Source of the DNA: Xanthobacteraceae bacterium
Lineage (GTDB): Bacteria > Pseudomonadota > Alphaproteobacteria > Rhizobiales > Xanthobacteraceae
Assembly (NCBI GenBank): GCA_030041005.1
Contig: JASHOR010000165.1
Span: 1-45,630 of the forward strand
Length of the DNA: 45,630 bases
Direction of reading: 5' to 3'
This document shows positions 32,036-40,042 of this stretch, in pieces. Position numbers and translations under genes: made by a program. The notes under the pieces are model-generated. The model searched no databases and was not told where the DNA came from. It saw nothing but the letters and a program-made list of their open reading frames with translations. Within the stretch, counting starts at the first letter, position 1, and each line of letters begins with the position of its first letter.

Positions 32036-32389
32036 TTACAAATCAAAGAACGAGATGATCTCGTTGATCAGCTCGCGCTTTTTGGCGAGCTTGTCCGCCG
32101 GCTCGTAGCGCCCGAGCGAACGCCCGGCGATGTCGATCTCGCCCTGCTCGCCGACCACGATGTACAGCGGCTCCTGGTAGTGTCCGGATTGCGGGCGGTG
32201 CAGGACGAGCTTGCCGTCGATAAAGTGGGCTTCGATGCCGCGGCGCTGCAGCGTCTGCGACGGTTCGATGTCCTCCTTGAAGAATTCGCCGAGGAAATCG
32301 GCCGTGAGCTTGTGGCGTTCGCGCCGCTCGCGATCCTGCTCCGCGCGCCGCTGCGAAAGTTCGCCAAAGACCTTGTCGAGTTCGGACAT
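32036..32389 (-). CDS. Conserved hypothetical protein of the dioxygenase operon
   Basis: 117 residues, soluble, charged. The first 40 residues are a likely coiled coil (KVFGELSQRRAEQDRERRER), followed by a small beta-rich part (AHFIDGKLVLHRPQSGHYQE, PLYIVVGEQGEIDIAG) and a helical end (KRELINEIISFFDL). I do not recognise a named family. It follows the beta-subunit gene on the same strand after a repeat-filled gap of 116 bp, so it is probably co-transcribed and may serve the oxygenase. ATG 32389 is preceded by AGAGGACGCCC. Confidence 0.6.
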   Translation of the reverse strand: MSELDKVFGELSQRRAEQDRERRERHKLTADFLGEFFKEDIEPSQTLQRRGIEAHFIDGKLVLHRPQSGHYQEPLYIVVGEQGEIDIAGRSLGRYEPADKLAKKRELINEIISFFDL

Positions 32390-32405
32390 GGGCGTCCTCT
32401 CAATT

Positions 32406-32487
32406 CGTCATTGCCGGGCTTGACCCGGCAATCCATGCGAGACCCCGCGGCGCGGCATGGATGCGCGGGCCAAGCCCGCGCATGACG
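32406..32487. repeat. Palindromic dispersed repeat
   Basis: Begins CGTCATTGCCGGGCTTGACC and ends GGCCAAGCCCGCGCATGACG, with an inner GCATGGAT/ATCCATGC pair. Lies between the beta-subunit gene and the small operon gene. Confidence 0.7.
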
Positions 32488-32505
32488 AGGAGCAGGAATT
32501 CGGCA

Positions 32506-33006
32506 TCACAAAATGAAACTCACCGAGCCGAGCAGACCCAGCTCCTCGGCATCCAGGATGGCGCGGCGTTCGGCGATTTTCAGTTGACCGCCCTGCCGTC
32601 TGAGCTTGTAGCGGTAGTGGCCGACGAAAACACGTTGCAGGTCGTTGTGACGGAAGCGGTGAACGATGAAGTTGGCCACGACCGCGATGACATCGCCGTC
32701 CACGCCCGTGATGCGCACGTTGCTGATGAGCCGGCGCGTGCGCGACAGCGGATATTCGGCGTGGCAATTGGGATCTTTGAGCCGAATGATCCGCTCGCGC
32801 AGCCGCACCATGTCGTCGGCGATGGTGAACAGGGCAAAGCGGGGGTCGGCGTCCGGCTTGTCGTTCGGCGGCACGTAATAGGCCGCATCGTCGGTGAGCA
32901 GCTTCAGCCAGTCGTCGAGCCGCCAGGAATCGAGCAGGTCGGCCTCGCGATAGAGCAAATCCTCGACTTCAGCGCGCGAGACGGTCGCACCGACGATCTC
33001 GTTCAT
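32506..33006 (-). CDS. Ring-hydroxylating dioxygenase, small (beta) subunit
   Basis: 166 residues from ATG 33006. The SnoaL/NTF2-like fold of beta subunits is visible: EVEDLLYREADLLDSWRLDD, WLKLLTDDAAYYVPP, HAEYPLSRTRRLISNVRI, NFIVHRFRHNDLQRVFVGHY. It packs with the Rieske alpha subunit to form the oxygenase and has no redox centre of its own. The ATG overlaps the alpha stop (ATGA), so translation is coupled. Confidence 0.9.
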   Translation of the reverse strand: MNEIVGATVSRAEVEDLLYREADLLDSWRLDDWLKLLTDDAAYYVPPNDKPDADPRFALFTIADDMVRLRERIIRLKDPNCHAEYPLSRTRRLISNVRITGVDGDVIAVVANFIVHRFRHNDLQRVFVGHYRYKLRRQGGQLKIAERRAILDAEELGLLGSVSFIL

Positions 33007-34292
33007 ACGCGCGCTCCCATCAGTTCGCTCCACTTGCGCCAGAAGACCCGCAAGTGCCCTTCGTCGGTGGCGAGCTGCTGATCGGGCGCCTTCGCCATGC
33101 CGCGCGAAAGGTCCGACCACGGCACCTCGCGCCACGCCGCGAAGCCAAGCTGGGCCGCTTCGAGCGCGGCGACGTCGTCGGGGGTGGCGAACCCGCCGGG
33201 GCCGTAAAAGGTCAGGAACGCATGCAGCCGCCGCGCACGCTGCGCCTCGGTCTCTTCTACCGGCCCCAACGCCCAGGCGGTGACGTGCATGCGGTCAGGG
33301 GCGATCGGATAGAAGTGCCGCACGGTGACGGACGACCCGTCGTTGATCACGAGGTTGGGGAAGATGCACAGATTGCGATTGGTGTCGGCGACGCGCGCGG
33401 CGCGCGCCGAGCCGAGCCGCGAAACCAGCTCATTGCGAATCGCGTCGATATCCGCCTTGGCGTCCTCGCCATAGACCGAGATCCAGCGCGCCACCGGACG
33501 GCCGCGATAGTTCGGATTGTCGGTCGTCAGATGCCCGTTGCCCAAATCCCGGCCGAAGCCGCGCGTCGGCAGCAGCTCGCCTTTCGGCGGGGTGACGTTG
33601 ACCCCGGAATTGCGCATGTAATTGAGCCAGGTCGAGTGCGTGGAAATCAGGTGATAGTCGTCGACGCTGTTCTCGACCAGCAATTTCCAGTTCGCCCTGA
33701 TGTCGTATTCCTGCGTGCCGGAGACGATCTGCATTTTCCCCGACGGCGACTGATCGACCACGAGATCGATGTATTCCTTGGCGCCGCCGAGATAGCTGCC
33801 GAGATCGACGGCGTCGCGATCGAAATTGGCGAAATAGAAGTCGCGATAAGCTTCGAGCCGCGGCACCGCCACCAATCCCATTTCGCCGGTGTCGAAGGCC
33901 GCGCCGTAGGCGTCGGCGCCGGGAACCGACTTGAGCCGTCCGTCGGGATGATAGGTCCAGCCGTGGTACATGCAGTAGAACTGCCGCGCGTTGCCTTCGC
34001 GCTCGCGGCAGACCAGCGCGCCGCGGTGCCGGCAGCAATTGATCAGCGCATGCACCGCGCCTTCGCGATCGCGGCAGAAGATGATCGGCCGTCCGGCCAC
34101 CGGACGGGTCTTGAAGTCGCCGGGGTTTTTGAGCTCGGAGGCGTGCCCGACATAGATCCAGCAGTGGTCGAATACGGCGCGCTGCTCGCGCTCCAGCACG
34201 TCCGCGGAAACGAACACCTCGCGATTGACGAAAAATGTCTTCTGCTCGCGGTTCTCCACGACAAAATCATGGCTCGACGGTTGGTAATTCAT
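33003..34292 (-). CDS. Rieske ring-hydroxylating dioxygenase, large (alpha) subunit
   Basis: 429 residues. Rieske [2Fe-2S] site: C87-x-H89 (CCRHRG) and C107-x2-H110 (CMYHGW). The mononuclear iron site has the family pattern around VENSVDDYHLISTH, with H214 and H219 as ligands and D211/D212 as the bridging acid. Length is typical. It hydroxylates an aromatic or related ring using O2 and electrons from a ferredoxin. The substrate is unknown; it groups by eye with benzoate/p-cumate/anthranilate-type oxygenases. The ferredoxin gene lies upstream in the same operon. Confidence 0.92.
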   Translation of the reverse strand: MNYQPSSHDFVVENREQKTFFVNREVFVSADVLEREQRAVFDHCWIYVGHASELKNPGDFKTRPVAGRPIIFCRDREGAVHALINCCRHRGALVCREREGNARQFYCMYHGWTYHPDGRLKSVPGADAYGAAFDTGEMGLVAVPRLEAYRDFYFANFDRDAVDLGSYLGGAKEYIDLVVDQSPSGKMQIVSGTQEYDIRANWKLLVENSVDDYHLISTHSTWLNYMRNSGVNVTPPKGELLPTRGFGRDLGNGHLTTDNPNYRGRPVARWISVYGEDAKADIDAIRNELVSRLGSARAARVADTNRNLCIFPNLVINDGSSVTVRHFYPIAPDRMHVTAWALGPVEETEAQRARRLHAFLTFYGPGGFATPDDVAALEAAQLGFAAWREVPWSDLSRGMAKAPDQQLATDEGHLRVFWRKWSELMGARV

Positions 34293-34360
34293 TGTTGGCC
34301 GCTCCGATCGGATCGGGATTTATATAGAGAATAGCGGTTCGACGGCCAATACGCACCGCG

Positions 34361-34483
34361 GTCATCCCGGATTGCGGCGACGCGGCAAGCCCGGAAATCC
34401 ATAATCGCTGAGGGCACAGAACTTGCCTCATCACAGGGGCTGCGGATTCCGGGCTCCGCGCTGACGCGCGGCCCCGGAATGAC
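34361..34483. repeat. Palindromic dispersed repeat
   Basis: Starts GTCATCCCGGATTGCGGCGA and ends CGCGCGGCCCCGGAATGAC, with inner GGAAATCC/GGATTCC arms. It fills the gap between the Gfo/Idh gene and the dioxygenase alpha gene. Confidence 0.65.
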
Positions 34484-34485
34484 GG

Positions 34486-35682
34486 CTATGCCGTCACCTG
34501 ATGCTCGAGCATGATCTCCCGGCCCTCGCGGGTCGACTGCAGGATGGCGAGCGCGACTTCAAGGGTGGCCTTGCCCCAGCGGCCGTCGTGAACGGACGGT
34601 CTGCCGAGGCGGAGGAGCCCGAGCATGTCGTCGAGCACTTCGCGGCGCCCCGGCATGCCGACGCCGCGGTCAATCTCGTATTCCGTGGCGCCGCTGGCGT
34701 CATATTTGATCAATCCGTCGGCCGATGCGCGCAGCTCTCCCTTCTCGCATGTCGCTATGGTGATGCCGAAATGCGGCTGGTGCGGCGGCAGTCCGGCTTT
34801 GCTCGAACCATAAGCGTAGGTCTCGGTGCGCGCGCGGGTCTCGTCGGACGTTTTCATCAATGCGCGGCGCGCGGCGCCATGGTCGAGCGTTTTCGGGGCA
34901 CCGCGTTCACCGACATTGAAATGCCACTCGTCGGAATCGAAGTAGTCGTAGCCGCCGTAGACCAGCGATGCAGCGGCCCCATTTTCGAATTGGATGAGCG
35001 CGGCGCAGCTTCCTTCGGTGGGCCGCGACCGATCGAGCGCGGTCACCTGCGCCCGCACGCTTCGCGCCAAGCCGCCGGCAAGCAGCCGGACGATATCGAT
35101 CTGGTGCGGCACCTGGTTGAAGAGGATGCCGCCGCCGCGCGCCGTGTCGAGCTCTTCGGGCCGCCGCGGACGATAAAGGAAGTTCGTATAATTGAAGCTG
35201 TGGATCATGCCGAGCCGGCCGAGATCACCGCCCGCGACCAGCGCGCGCATTGCCCGCACCGCCGGATCGAAGGCGTGCGTGTGGCCGACGACGAGATGGA
35301 CATTGTGACGCTCGACCGCGGCGATAATGGCGTCGCAATCGGCGAGCGTCATCGCCATCGGCTTTTCCAGAATAATGTGCTTGCCGCGCTCGGCAGCGAG
35401 AACGGCATGCGGGGCATGAAACTGATGCGGCGTCGCGATGTAGACGACCTCGACCGCCGGATCGGCGCACAGATCGCCGATATCGTCATAGGCGCTGGCG
35501 TTGAAATCCTGCGCAAAGGCAGCGCGCGGCGCCTCATGCGGATCGGCCGCCGCCCGCAGCACGTAGCCTTTATGCGCCGCCGCAGCCTGCACCATCACCG
35601 CGCCGGCCATGCCGAGGCCGGCAATGCCGAGGCCGGCGATGCCGAGGCCCAGGGGTGCCGGTTCGGCGGACGACGCACGCAT
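34486..35682 (-). CDS. Gfo/Idh/MocA-family oxidoreductase
   Basis: 398 residues. The N-terminal Rossmann fold carries a glycine motif that is repeated three times (GLGIAGLGIAGLGMAG, residues 12-27). VEVVYIATPHQFHAPHAVLA and the catalytic-lysine motif ILEKPMAMT (EKP) are canonical, and VGHTHAFDPAVRAMRALV follows. The C-terminal half has the usual open beta sheet (DHGAAR, HQPHFGITIATCEKGELRAS). Such enzymes are NAD(P)-dependent sugar or cyclitol dehydrogenases; in phthalate-type clusters they act as dihydrodiol dehydrogenases, which would fit this operon. It begins 5 nt after the ferredoxin stop. Confidence 0.88.
   Translation of the reverse strand: MRASSAEPAPLGLGIAGLGIAGLGMAGAVMVQAAAAHKGYVLRAAADPHEAPRAAFAQDFNASAYDDIGDLCADPAVEVVYIATPHQFHAPHAVLAAERGKHIILEKPMAMTLADCDAIIAAVERHNVHLVVGHTHAFDPAVRAMRALVAGGDLGRLGMIHSFNYTNFLYRPRRPEELDTARGGGILFNQVPHQIDIVRLLAGGLARSVRAQVTALDRSRPTEGSCAALIQFENGAAASLVYGGYDYFDSDEWHFNVGERGAPKTLDHGAARRALMKTSDETRARTETYAYGSSKAGLPPHQPHFGITIATCEKGELRASADGLIKYDASGATEYEIDRGVGMPGRREVLDDMLGLLRLGRPSVHDGRWGKATLEVALAILQSTREGREIMLEHQVTA
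35609..35653. repeat. 15-bp tandem repeat, three units, in the NAD-binding motif
   Basis: ATGCCGAGGCCGGCA (35609-35623), ATGCCGAGGCCGGCG (35624-35638), ATGCCGAGGCCCAGG (35639-35653). In the coding strand each unit encodes about GLGIA, so unit gain or loss keeps the frame of the Gfo/Idh gene. Confidence 0.9.
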
Positions 35683-35687
35683 GACTG

Positions 35688-36026
35688 TCAGGCCGGCTCC
35701 CCGGCGGCATCACGGTCGAGATCGACAAGAACGTCGCCGTCCCGCAGCAGCACCTTGTAGGTGCGCAGCGCGAACGAGCATGGCGGCGCCTTGACCGCGC
35801 CGGTGGGGACATGGAAGGCGCCGAAATGCAGGCTGCATTCGATCACTTCGCCGTCGAGCATGCCGTCGGCCAGGCTCGCCGAAGCATGGGTGCATTCGTC
35901 GTCGGTCACGTAGAACTTGCCGCCGATATTGAACGCGGCGAGCGTGCGGCCGCCAATCTCAAAAGCCTTTACCGTGTCCGGCGCGATCTCGGCTTGCGAA
36001 CAGACACGCACGACATTATCCGGCAT
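35688..36026 (-). CDS. Rieske [2Fe-2S] ferredoxin of the dioxygenase system
   Basis: 112 residues from ATG 36026, which has an excellent AAGGAGGT 5 nt upstream. Rieske ligands: C45-x-H47 (DDECTHASASL) and C64-x2-H67 (IECSLHFGAF), with DVLVDL at the end. It carries electrons to the alpha subunit. First gene of the operon. A ferredoxin reductase gene is not in the window, so that component must come from elsewhere. Confidence 0.92.
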   Translation of the reverse strand: MPDNVVRVCSQAEIAPDTVKAFEIGGRTLAAFNIGGKFYVTDDECTHASASLADGMLDGEVIECSLHFGAFHVPTGAVKAPPCSFALRTYKVLLRDGDVLVDLDRDAAGEPA

Positions 36027-36244
36027 ACATGACCTCCTTATCCGTCCCTGCGGCAGGGGACGCGGAACCGCAAGCCGACCGGACGACGCGACACAAGACC
36101 GCACGCCGCAAGCCGCCAAGTGTGCCCGTTACAGCGATGCGATCGGTTTCGGTTCAATCATCGGCGCTCCCGTGGAGTTGAGATCGGCGCGATTGCCCGG
36201 CAAAATGCACCCGAACCCGATGAACGGCCTGGTGGCCCAATTCT

Positions 36245-36390
36245 TCGCATCCCGTTTCGGCACCCTATCATGCGAATGTTGGAATCAAAGGACCACTAGC
36301 AAATATGAGTGATGGTGGAGTTTTGTATTTGACATTCGCCACGGGAGCTTCCGGCTGGTCGGGTAGCGAATGTCAAATCCGCTCTACCGG
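36245..36390. repeat. Dispersed palindromic repeat, copy 2 (inverted)
   Basis: Inverted relative to copy 1 at 183-336. Reads TTCGCATCCCGTTTCGGCAC, GCGAATGTTGGAATCAAAGG, ACCACTAGC, then ATTTGACATTCGC and 13-bp complement GCGAATGTCAAAT. It ends about 30 bp before the start of the ABC ATPase gene and fills its upstream region, so it may affect that gene's expression. Confidence 0.75.
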
Positions 36391-36422
36391 TGATTGATCG
36401 CGTCCATGAGCGCCAGCGGTCC

Positions 36423-37298
36423 ATGAGCGCCAGCGTCAGTACCCTCAGCGCTCCGCTCGGCGGCCCCGAGCCGGAGCCGCACAAGGCGCGGCCCGCCATT
36501 CGCATCCGCGACCTGCAAAAGAGCTTCGGCAAGCTCGCGGCGATCGAGCGCATCTCGATCGACATCCGGCCCGGTGAATTTTTCATGATTGTGGGGCCCT
36601 CGGGCTGCGGCAAGACCACGCTGCTGCGCATCCTTGCCGGCCTGGAACGAGCAACGTCCGGATCGATCGAGATCGACACGCAGGCCGGCTCCGAGCAGCC
36701 GGAAAATTCCATGGTGTTTCAGGGCGACTCGATCTTTCCCTGGATGACCGTGTGGAACAACGCCGCCTACGGCTTGCGCATGCGCAATGCGCCGGCCGCC
36801 GTCGTCAAGGAACGCGTCGGCCATTATCTGGAGCGCACCGGGCTCACCCGATTCGCCGATTACTACCCGCATCAGCTCTCCGGCGGCATGAAGCAGCGCG
36901 TGTCGATCGCGCGGGCGTTCGCCAACGATCCGGAAATTCTCCTCATGGACGAGCCGTTCTCGGCGCTCGACGCGCAGAACAAGCTCTTGTTGCAGGAGGA
37001 GTTGCTGCGCATCTGGGACGAACAGAAGAAGACGGTCGTGTTCATCACCCACAGCGTCGACGAGGCGGTCTATCTCGGCGACCGCATCATGGTGATGACG
37101 GCGCAGCCCGGTCGGGTCAAAAGCCTCGTGCCGGTGCCGCTGCCGCGGCCGCGCAACATCATCGAGCTGCAGAAAGCGCCCGAGTTCGGCGAGCTTATCG
37201 CCCATATCTGGTCCGGGCTGCGGGAGGAAGTGCAGCGCGCTCGCGAGCAGGAAAATGACGAGGCGCAGCAGGAAAAGCGGGACAAGTCGCAACAATAG
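36423..37298 (+). CDS. ABC transporter ATP-binding protein, NitT/TauT type
   Basis: 291 residues from ATG 36423. Walker A GPSGCGKTTLL, Q loop MVFQGDSIFPW, signature LSGGMKQRVSIAR, Walker B ILLMDEPFSALD and H loop FITHS are intact. A 16-base segment, TCCATGAGCGCCAGCG, occurs twice at 36403 and 36420, giving two ATGs; only the second is in frame. A longer start at 36390 is possible. It pairs with the permease 12 nt downstream. The C-terminus is unusually charged (EQENDEAQQEKRDKSQQ). Confidence 0.9.
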   Translation: MSASVSTLSAPLGGPEPEPHKARPAIRIRDLQKSFGKLAAIERISIDIRPGEFFMIVGPSGCGKTTLLRILAGLERATSGSIEIDTQAGSEQPENSMVFQGDSIFPWMTVWNNAAYGLRMRNAPAAVVKERVGHYLERTGLTRFADYYPHQLSGGMKQRVSIARAFANDPEILLMDEPFSALDAQNKLLLQEELLRIWDEQKKTVVFITHSVDEAVYLGDRIMVMTAQPGRVKSLVPVPLPRPRNIIELQKAPEFGELIAHIWSGLREEVQRAREQENDEAQQEKRDKSQQ

Positions 37299-37310
37299 GA
37301 CGCAATTCGC

Positions 37311-38114
37311 ATGAGCACGCAGACCATCGTCGGCAGCCCGGAGCAAAGCTTTGCCCTGTCGATGCGCGCACGCGAGCGCATTCTGGGGATCGCCTCGCCG
37401 ATCGTCCTGTTGGCCGTCTGGGAGGGGGCGGCGCGGATCGGGCTGATCGACACCCGCTTCTTTCCGGCGCCGTCGAGTATCTTCGCCGTTCTGATCGACA
37501 TGCTGCGGTCCGGCGAGCTTATCTCCAATACGCTGGTCAGCTTGCGCCGGCTGGCGCTCGGCACGCTGATCGGCGGCCTTCCGGCGCTTGTTCTCGGCAT
37601 CGCCATGGGACTCAATCGCTGGGTGCGCGCGATCTTCGATCCGCTGGTGGCGGCGACCTATCCGATTCCGAAAAGCGCAATCCTGCCGCTCGCGCTGCTC
37701 ATCTTCGGGCTCGGCGAAGGCTCCAAGATTTTTATGGTGGCGATCGGCGTATTCTTTCCGGTGGCGATCAACGCGACCACCGGCGTGCTGGAAATCAACC
37801 GCATCTATCTCGACGTGGGCCGCAACTACAAGGCCAACCGCTGGAAGACTTTCTGGACCATCGCGCTGCCGGGCGCGCTGCCCGTCATCATGACCGGATT
37901 CAAGCTCGGCATCGGCATCGGACTCATCCTGATCGCGATCGCCGAGATGATAGGCGCCAAGAGCGGGCTCGGCTACATGATCTGGACCGCATGGGAGACC
38001 TTCTCGGTCGAGCAGATGTATGTCGGCCTGTTCATGATCGCCATCATCGGTTTTGTGATCACGGTCTTGCTCAATGAGCTCGAACGCCTGATCATTCCGT
38101 GGAAGAGAGGTTGA
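37311..38114 (+). CDS. ABC transporter permease, NitT/TauT type
   Basis: 267 residues, six predicted helices. The EAA-type loop (DVGRNYKANRWKTFWTIALP, then GALPVIMTGFKLG) is clear, and IPKSAILPLALLIFGLGEGS is typical of the SsuC/TauC group. It starts 12 nt after the ATPase stop. No binding-protein gene of the matching NMT1 type lies next to it; the DctP-type protein at 40043 belongs to another transporter class. Confidence 0.9.
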   Translation: MSTQTIVGSPEQSFALSMRARERILGIASPIVLLAVWEGAARIGLIDTRFFPAPSSIFAVLIDMLRSGELISNTLVSLRRLALGTLIGGLPALVLGIAMGLNRWVRAIFDPLVAATYPIPKSAILPLALLIFGLGEGSKIFMVAIGVFFPVAINATTGVLEINRIYLDVGRNYKANRWKTFWTIALPGALPVIMTGFKLGIGIGLILIAIAEMIGAKSGLGYMIWTAWETFSVEQMYVGLFMIAIIGFVITVLLNELERLIIPWKRG

Positions 38115-38185
38115 GAGGCTGAGTGTCCAGTCGTCATCGGCCAAGGCGGATGGCGCGGAGCAAGAGAGCCTGGGGCAGCGACGCG

Positions 38186-39280
38186 ATGCAGGTCCTGGTA
38201 GTTGGCGCGGGCGTTATCGGCCTGGCAGTCGCGCGCGCGGCGGCGTTGCGCGGCCATGACGTGACCGTCGCCGAAAGCACCGGCGGCATTGCCAACGGCA
38301 TATCCTCGCGCAACAGCGAAGTCATTCATGCCGGCCTCTATTACCCGACCGGCACCAGGCGCGCCGTGCACTGCGTGCGCGGACGCCGCATGCTCTACGA
38401 GTTCTGCGCGTCGCACGGCGTTGCGCACCGGAAATGCGGGAAGCTGGTCGTGGCGACCAACGAGGCGGAACTCGCCAAGGTCGAAACCATCGCCGCCCAG
38501 GCCCGGATCAACGGCGTCGAAAGCACCGAGATGATCGGCGCCAACGCCGCGCGCGCCATGGAGGCGGAGCTGTTCTGCATCGGCGCGCTCTGGTCGCCGG
38601 AAACCGGCATCATCGACAGCCACGGCTACATGCTGGCGCTGTGGGGGGAATTGCAGGATCGTGGCGGCATGATCGCGTTTGCCACGCCGGTCGAGCGCTT
38701 GAGCTACGAAGCGGCGCATTGGCGCGTGCAATTCGGCGGGCGCGACGCCGGCAGCGTGCCGTTCGACGCCGTGGTGAACGCGGCGGGCCTTGGCGCCCAG
38801 GCTTTGGCGCGACGCATCGAGGGCTACCCCGCCGACAAGGTGCCCCGCCTCGTTCTCGGCAAGGGCAACTATTTCGGCTTTGCGGGCCGCCCGGCCTTTT
38901 CCCGGCTCATCTACCCGACGCCGATCGATGGCGGATTAGGCGTTCACGTCACCCTCGACATGGCCGGCCGCATGCGTTTCGGCCCCGACGTCGAGTGGAT
39001 CAAGGAAGAAAACTACACCGTCGATCCGCGCCGCGCCGAGGCCTTCTACGACCGAATCCGCACCTATTGGCCGGCGCTGCCTCCCGGTTCGCTGGTGCCG
39101 GATTATTCCGGCATTCGGCCGAAACTGACCGGGCCGGGCGAGGGCCAGGCCGATTTCATGATCGCGACCGAGCCCGACCACGGCCTGCCGCGGCTCGTCA
39201 ACCTGTTCGGCATCGAGTCGCCGGGACTGACGTCGTCGCTCTCGCTGGCCGACGAAGTCGTCGGCTCCCTGCCAAGCTGA
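38186..39280 (+). CDS. FAD-dependent oxidoreductase (DAO / L-2-hydroxyglutarate oxidase-like)
   Basis: 364 residues from ATG 38186, chosen because the FAD-binding strand begins right there: MQVLVVGAGVIGLAVARAAA (GxGxxG) with a following acidic strand end. SSRNSEVIHAGLYYPTGTRR is highly typical of LhgO-like oxidases, as are GKLVVATNEAELAKVETIAA, and GIIDSHGYMLAL. LGKGNYFGFAGRP and the C-terminal DYSGIRPKL, FGIESPGLTSSLSLA complete the family pattern. It may oxidise a 2-hydroxy acid; the substrate is unproven. It follows the permease gene on the same strand. Confidence 0.9.
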   Translation: MQVLVVGAGVIGLAVARAAALRGHDVTVAESTGGIANGISSRNSEVIHAGLYYPTGTRRAVHCVRGRRMLYEFCASHGVAHRKCGKLVVATNEAELAKVETIAAQARINGVESTEMIGANAARAMEAELFCIGALWSPETGIIDSHGYMLALWGELQDRGGMIAFATPVERLSYEAAHWRVQFGGRDAGSVPFDAVVNAAGLGAQALARRIEGYPADKVPRLVLGKGNYFGFAGRPAFSRLIYPTPIDGGLGVHVTLDMAGRMRFGPDVEWIKEENYTVDPRRAEAFYDRIRTYWPALPPGSLVPDYSGIRPKLTGPGEGQADFMIATEPDHGLPRLVNLFGIESPGLTSSLSLADEVVGSLPS

Positions 39281-39552
39281 CCACGCAAAACCACGAGCGA
39301 CGGCGGTATCGCGGCGGCACCGAGAACCTCAGCCATATCAAGAACTGACAAGTTGGAAATTTCTCAGCCGGCGATCCGTTCGATGTCGGCGAAGGTCTCT
39401 TGCGCGTTCGCCGACTGCGCGGTGCGGCCGTCGCGAGCGGCCAGCGCCCGCTGCCGTGCGACATCCCGTCAAGCAAAACCGGTGGGCGGATGCGGGCCAG
39501 GAAACTATGATCGTTCGTATTAAAGCTTTCATCGCCCACCAGGAGTGAGCCC

Positions 39553-39960
39553 GTGCCCATTCATCGTTTTCTCAATCCCTCTGCCATTCCCGCACCACGC
39601 GGCTACTCGCACGTTGTGGAGACCAAAAGCCCCAGCCGCACCATCTATCTCGCCGGCCAGCTCGGCATGACGGTGGACGGAAAATTTGCCGGCGCGCCGG
39701 GGGATTTCCGCGCCCAGGCCATCCAGTGTTTCGAGAATATCAAGGCGGCCCTGGCCGCGGTCGGCGCCACGTTCGAGCACGTCGTCAAGCTCAACAACTA
39801 TCTCGTCGACATGGCGCACCTGCCGATCTACTTCGAGGTCCGCGACCGCTACGTCGACACCGGAAATCCGCCGGCCTCGACGACGATCCAGATCTCCAAG
39901 CTCGCGCGCGACGGCGCGCTCTACGAGGTCGAGGCGATCGCCGTCGTGCCGGATAAATAA
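39553..39960 (+). CDS. Rid-family (YjgF/YER057c/UK114) protein
   Basis: 135 residues from GTG 39553, with AGGAG 7 nt upstream. Family landmarks: TIYLAGQLGMTVDGK, QAIQCFENIKAALAAVGATF, VVKLNNYLVDM, and YEVEAIAVV at the end. RidA itself has an arginine in the segment before the C-terminal strands (PARS in E. coli) needed for imine deamination; here that stretch reads PPASTT, so this is probably another Rid subgroup with unknown function. About 270 bp without a gene precede it. Confidence 0.9.
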   Translation: MPIHRFLNPSAIPAPRGYSHVVETKSPSRTIYLAGQLGMTVDGKFAGAPGDFRAQAIQCFENIKAALAAVGATFEHVVKLNNYLVDMAHLPIYFEVRDRYVDTGNPPASTTIQISKLARDGALYEVEAIAVVPDK

Positions 39961-40042
39961 GCCGCCGGCGCGGCTCGCCCCGGCCTGCCGCGTTCGAGCA
40001 AATGAGCTATAGTCCCGGCGCTGCCAAACTGGGGAAAAAGCC

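Noticed and set aside
36384-38144. 586-codon open frame on the minus strand
   Set aside because: Antisense to the ABC ATPase and permease genes; low-complexity shadow composition.
39361-39470. Minus-strand peptide ending FADIERIAG before a stop
   Set aside because: Looks slightly protein-like, but only about 35 codons lie between stops, with no start; could be a gene remnant but cannot be supported.
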